From the NCBI GenBank assembly GCA_016296345.1, contig JAEDJL010000032.1, forward strand, positions 1 to 24,885: DNA of 24,885 bases. Direction: 5' to 3'. The translations under genes were made by a program, and so were the position numbers. The notes below the pieces were generated by a model, which did no database searches, was not told where the DNA came from, and saw only the letters and a program-made list of their open reading frames with translations. Positions 22,277-24,885 of this stretch are shown piece by piece. The stretch is from Bacteroidales bacterium. Its GTDB lineage: Bacteria; Bacteroidota; Bacteroidia; Bacteroidales; P3. How positions within the stretch are numbered: the first letter of the stretch is position 1; each line of letters begins with the position of its first letter.

Positions 22277-22804
22277 ATGGACATAATAAGCGTAATGAAC
22301 GACAAAGCTCTCAAAGGAACAAAGAAAAGAGCTGCCGTTATCGAACTGATTGTAAGCGGAAGTCTGAACTGCGAACAAATAGAAGCAATAAGCACAGAAA
22401 TAAACGACAAACAAATGGCAACCATCTTGGAAGCCATAGAAGAAATAAGCAACAAAGGCTCGGCACAACTGAGCAGTAGCTAACTGCTCTTTGCAATACC
22501 CTACATCAAGTCGGAGAACAACAACTGTCGCAGGGAAGCCTCACGCATTGTTGGCAACATGGCAGCTCAATATCCCGACATGATTGAAGAAGCAATCAGC
22601 CCCTTGTTGGACAACACCGCCGACGAAGGCACGGTAATCCGCTGGGCAGCCGCATACGCACTCTCCCGCATATTAACAACCGACCAATACGCACAAAGCG
22701 AGCTATACGACAAACTAACCGACATCTGCAACAAAGAAGAAGACAACGCAATCAAAAACCAATACCTCAAAGCCCTGAAAAAAGCCTCCAAAGCAAGAAA
22801 ATAA
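22277..22804 (+). pseudogene. HEAT-repeat-like protein gene interrupted by an in-frame TAA
   Basis: Two open segments lie in one frame: codons 1-68 (22277-22480, MDIISVMNDKALKG to AQLSSS) and, after TAA 22481-22483, another 106 codons (LLFAIPYIKSENNN to KKASKARK) with no other stop. The downstream part begins without a start codon for 25 codons yet keeps the same style of sequence: alpha-helical, with HEAT-like repeats such as REASRIVGNMAAQYPDMIEE and VIRWAAAYALSRIL. This looks like one ~175-aa gene with a nonsense change. Readthrough, or independent translation from ATG 22559 (81 aa), is possible. HEAT proteins bind other proteins; the partner is unknown. An upstream TTG start at 22229 is less likely. 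Confidence 0.8.
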
Positions 22805-22876
22805 CAACAGAGGGAAAAGTGGCAAGAATTATCCGCTCATTGTTGTTACAATTAGAATTTGCACAGACAGACCAAC

Positions 22877-23014
22877 AATTTGCTCAAACAAGTAGCTGTT
22901 TTTGAAAAATCGTTCTGCAAAATGGCGATTTTTATATTAAAAACGCCCTGTCAAGTGGCGATTTTTCTATTTTTACACCGAAAGAGAGCAAAAACAGCCT
23001 CCGCATCGTCGCAC
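22877..23014 (+). repeat. Long direct repeat, copy A, beyond the 3' end of the ATPase gene
   Basis: Copy A shares AATTTGCTCAAACAAG at its start, an ~75-bp core (about 22904-22976) with only three differences, and CAGCCTCCGCATCGTCGCAC at its end with the copy at 24192-24330. Inside the core, AAAAATCG/CGATTTTT and an imperfect AAAAACGCC/GGCGATTTTT form two inverted repeats. It ends 13 bp before the ATPase stop codon. Confidence 0.95.
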
Positions 23015-23027
23015 AACCCTTTTTGCA

Positions 23028-24158
23028 TTACACAAAGTCCAAGTAGTTCTCTCTGTTTACGACATGGTATTGAGCATCGGGATATGCTTGTTGGAACACT
23101 TTGGGTGCGGCAGGCATCTTGTTCCCCCACTTAAACTCAAATGCACTCACACCATCAGAGCTTTCCTCAATAAGGTCTATTTCCTGCTTGTCGTATGTTC
23201 GCCAAAAGTAAAACTCCTTGTGCAACAAATTGTTAAAGTTTGCTTTGCGACGTTCCCCTATGATATAATTTTCCCACAATGCACCCACATCTTGCCTTAG
23301 AGACAAAGGTGAGAAAGCACCGATAATCGCATTACGCACTCCATTGTCATAAAAATACCATTTCCCTGCCTTGGTAACCTCTTTGCGAAGATTGCGAGAA
23401 TATGCACCCAAACGATAAATAACAAAAACCTTTTCAAGCAAATCAAGATACTTTTCGACCGTTGTCTTACTCATGCCGAGTTGCTTTCCAAGCTCCTCAT
23501 ACGAAACCTCGCTGCCCAACTGAAACGCTATAAGCCGCAACAAGTTTCGCATCTTGCTCGAATTTTTCAACCCATCTATGACCAATATATCTTTAAGCAG
23601 ATAAGCCCCGACTATGTCGCGAAGATAATCAATCTTACGTTCATAGCTTTCCATCATCACCACTTCCGGATAAGAACCATAAATCAAACGCGATTCAAAA
23701 TTTTGACGAGTTTCAAACACTGTCTCGCTTTGAGCTATCTCTCTTTGCGAAAACGGAGTCAATAAAAACTGAGTTGAACGACCGACCAAAGGTTCACCTA
23801 TCTTATTGAGCAAATCAAATGAAGACGACCCGCTTGCAAGAACACTTATCCCCGGCACTTCATCAACTATCAACTTCAACACACTGCCTATTTGAGGTAT
23901 ATTCTGAGCCTCGTCAATAGCCAACAAATCAATACCATTTAACAAATGCCTGTAATTGGCAACCGAACGATTTTGCAACAAATCCAATGTATCAAAGTCT
24001 TCGCCGTTCAGCATCATCGTACGCCCCGAATAACTATCAACAATTTGTCGCATCATCACAGTTTTGCCAACCCTGCGAGCTCCAAAAATCAATACTGCCT
24101 TATTTGGAGCCAAACTTTCTAAAATCTTACTTCGTAACAACCTGTTTATAGTCTCCAT
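23028..24158 (-). CDS. AAA ATPase with DUF4143-type C-terminus
   Basis: 376 aa from ATG 24158. The Walker A motif is GARRVGKT (26-33), Walker B is LLAIDEAQ (about 78-85), and a sensor-like SGSSSFDLL follows at about 109-117, then GRSTQFLLTPFSQREIA. A winged-helix-like stretch is near SYEELGKQLGMSKTTVEKYL. The C-terminus (EFYFWRTYDKQEIDLI then VSAFEFKWGNK) has the D-x(n)-E-x-K layout of PD-(D/E)xK nucleases typical of DUF4143. This family is common and often multi-copy in Bacteroidota; no function is established. An upstream TTG start (24206) would place the promoter inside the gene, so I reject it. Flanked by direct repeats. Confidence 0.93.
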   Translation of the reverse strand: METINRLLRSKILESLAPNKAVLIFGARRVGKTVMMRQIVDSYSGRTMMLNGEDFDTLDLLQNRSVANYRHLLNGIDLLAIDEAQNIPQIGSVLKLIVDEVPGISVLASGSSSFDLLNKIGEPLVGRSTQFLLTPFSQREIAQSETVFETRQNFESRLIYGSYPEVVMMESYERKIDYLRDIVGAYLLKDILVIDGLKNSSKMRNLLRLIAFQLGSEVSYEELGKQLGMSKTTVEKYLDLLEKVFVIYRLGAYSRNLRKEVTKAGKWYFYDNGVRNAIIGAFSPLSLRQDVGALWENYIIGERRKANFNNLLHKEFYFWRTYDKQEIDLIEESSDGVSAFEFKWGNKMPAAPKVFQQAYPDAQYHVVNRENYLDFV

Positions 24159-24178
24159 AACTCGAACAATTTTTGGTG

Positions 24179-24207
24179 CAAAGATAAGAAGAATTTGCTC
24201 AAACAAG
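24179..24207 (-). promoter_or_regulatory. Promoter of the AAA ATPase gene, partly inside repeat copy B
   Basis: The minus strand has TATCTTTG (24186-24179), a full -7 match, with CTTG at 24207-24204 only 17 bases upstream. Predicted start is near 24172, 14 nt before the ATG. The upstream half lies in the repeat. Confidence 0.6.
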
Positions 24208-24330
24208 GGTCTATTTTAGAAAAATCGTTCTGCAAAATGGCGATTTTTACGTTAAAAACGTCCTGTCAAGTGGCGATTTTTCTATTTTTACGACAAAGCT
24301 GACCAAAAAGCAGCCTCCGCATCGTCGCAC
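24192..24330 (+). repeat. Long direct repeat, copy B, upstream of the ATPase gene
   Basis: Second copy of the 22877-23014 repeat in the same orientation. The start (16 bp) and end (20 bp) are identical, the core nearly so. The stretches between core and ends differ more, suggesting that the two boundaries are separately conserved. The rest of the gap to 24412 is AT-rich with nothing recognisable. Confidence 0.95.
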
Positions 24331-24412
24331 GGCATCGGCTTATTATAAAATTATTCACTTATCCCCACTAATTTTCTACTGAGCCGACTTTTTCAAACCA
24401 CCAAATATTTTT

Positions 24413-24446
24413 GCAAAAAAAGAGCCTCACATTCCTGCGAGGCTCT
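24413..24446 (-). terminator. Terminator of the small membrane-protein gene
   Basis: A perfect 8-bp stem AGAGCCTC/GAGGCTCT with a 10-nt loop is followed on the minus strand by seven T (24421-24415). It begins about 10 nt past the stop codon of the gene at 24456. Confidence 0.92.
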
Positions 24447-24455
24447 GTGTAATAT

Positions 24456-24695
24456 CTATTCAATGTGTGATTGAGCTTTTGACTTGCGACGCCAATGCAA
24501 GTACAAAGCAACCAAAAATCCTATGACCCACTGAGTTGAAAACGTATTAACGTCCGTCTGTTCAATCCAACCAAGTCTCAAAAACAATGTACTGACCGGA
24601 ATGGAAACTATTGCAAACAGCAATGGGAAAATAAGAAAGTACGCATAATCATTTGACAAAAGACGTCTCCAAGCCTCGTTTACTTTTTTAATCAT
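24456..24695 (-). CDS. Small two-helix membrane protein of unknown function
   Basis: 79 aa from ATG 24695: a basic N-terminus (MIKKVNEAWRRLL), a first hydrophobic helix at about 19-39 (YFLIFPLLFAIVSIPVSTLF), a short polar loop (WIEQTDVNTFSTQ), a second helix (WVIGFLVALYLHW) and a basic tail. The layout resembles small DUF2798-like proteins, but I cannot assign the family. GGAGG ends exactly 7 nt before the ATG, which decides this start over a TTG two codons upstream. It has its own terminator and lies next to an rRNA operon. Confidence 0.82.
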   Translation of the reverse strand: MIKKVNEAWRRLLSNDYAYFLIFPLLFAIVSIPVSTLFLRLGWIEQTDVNTFSTQWVIGFLVALYLHWRRKSKAQSHIE

Positions 24696-24702
24696 ATTCA
24701 AT

Positions 24703-24736
24703 CCTCCTTTTAATGAGGTGCTACGACCTCCTATCT
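24703..24736 (-). promoter_or_regulatory. Double GGAGG leader of the small membrane-protein gene
   Basis: The minus-strand leader holds two GGAGG sites with CACCUC between them. The intervening ACCUC can pair with the upstream GAGGU (5-bp hairpin) or its CCUC with the downstream Shine-Dalgarno GAGG, so two exclusive folds are possible. Further upstream GTTTA-GT-TAAAC (24754-24765) is a perfect palindrome of unknown meaning. Confidence 0.45.
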
Positions 24737-24797
24737 TTATACCAAGTTTATTTGTTTAGTTAAACATCATCATATTGACAAGAGGAGAAAGAGACTA

Positions 24798-24835
24798 AAA
24801 GTAAAAGAGACCCACGGCAAAAGCCGAAGGTCTCT
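24798..24835 (-). terminator. rRNA operon terminator
   Basis: On the minus strand AGAGACC and GGTCTCT form an outer stem, CGGC and GCCG an inner stem with a TTTT loop, and a T-rich run follows. It lies just past the 5S rRNA 3' end. Confidence 0.92.
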
Positions 24836-24842
24836 GTCTGAT

Positions 24843-24885
24843 TTGGCGGCGACCTACTTTCCCACTTGGTGTAGCAGTATCATCG
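24843..24885 (-). rRNA. rrf: 5S ribosomal RNA, 3' part (runs off the window)
   Basis: The minus strand reads GATACTGCTACACCAAGTGG, then GAAAGTAGGTCGCCGCC, the conserved 3' third of bacterial 5S rRNA. The 5' part lies past the right edge; 23S and 16S genes are expected further right. The exact 3' end is approximate to a few bases. Confidence 0.92.

Noticed and set aside
22803..22850. Terminator after the HEAT-like gene
   Set aside because: TAACAACA/TGTTGTTA is a perfect 8-bp repeat, but the loop is about 32 nt and no T run follows.
24159..24206. Longer start for the AAA ATPase
   Set aside because: The codon is TTG and the -7 element lies downstream of it, so the promoter would be inside the gene.

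Overview
The window reads as chromosomal DNA of a Bacteroidota bacterium, most likely order Bacteroidales. Three things support this. The ribosomal gene order places map and infA between secY and rpmJ. Two promoters match the Bacteroidota pattern TTTG-N19-TAnnTTTG. Most genes lack a Shine-Dalgarno sequence. The genus cannot be fixed from the sequence alone.

Layout, left to right. (1) 1-157 is a 21-bp tandem repeat with a 63-bp higher-order period. (2) 202-18554, all on the minus strand and transcribed right to left, is one fused str-S10-spc-alpha supercluster of 33 genes from rpsL to rplQ. It has a strong promoter near 18550, a leader of about 275 nt with a structured hairpin, and a factor-independent terminator after rplQ. 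It supplies ribosomal proteins of both subunits, EF-G, IF-1, SecY, methionine aminopeptidase and the RNA polymerase alpha subunit. No tuf gene is present in the str part. (3) 18665-18864 is a plus-strand rubredoxin with its own terminator; it is followed by a patch of CGGCGTTTT repeats. (4) 19062-21552 is a minus-strand membrane pyrophosphatase of a divergent type, with a clear promoter and terminator. (5) 21636-22804, plus strand, holds a DUF151/UVR-domain protein and a HEAT-repeat-like gene broken by an in-frame TAA. (6) 23028-24158 is a minus-strand AAA ATPase with a DUF4143-type C-terminus, bracketed by two copies of a direct repeat of about 138 bp. (7) 24456-24695, minus strand, encodes a small two-helix membrane protein with an unusually strong Shine-Dalgarno site. 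(8) 24798-24885 is the terminator and 3' end of a 5S rRNA gene; the rest of that rRNA operon lies beyond the right edge.

Most of the window is housekeeping. I do not see a clearly new multi-gene system. The best leads are the repeat pair flanking the ATPase, the interrupted HEAT gene with an inverted repeat exactly at the lesion, the structured str leader, two short ORFs in the only long gaps inside the ribosomal cluster, the two strong Shine-Dalgarno sites in a lineage that rarely uses them, and the divergent pyrophosphatase with a signal-peptide-like N-terminus.
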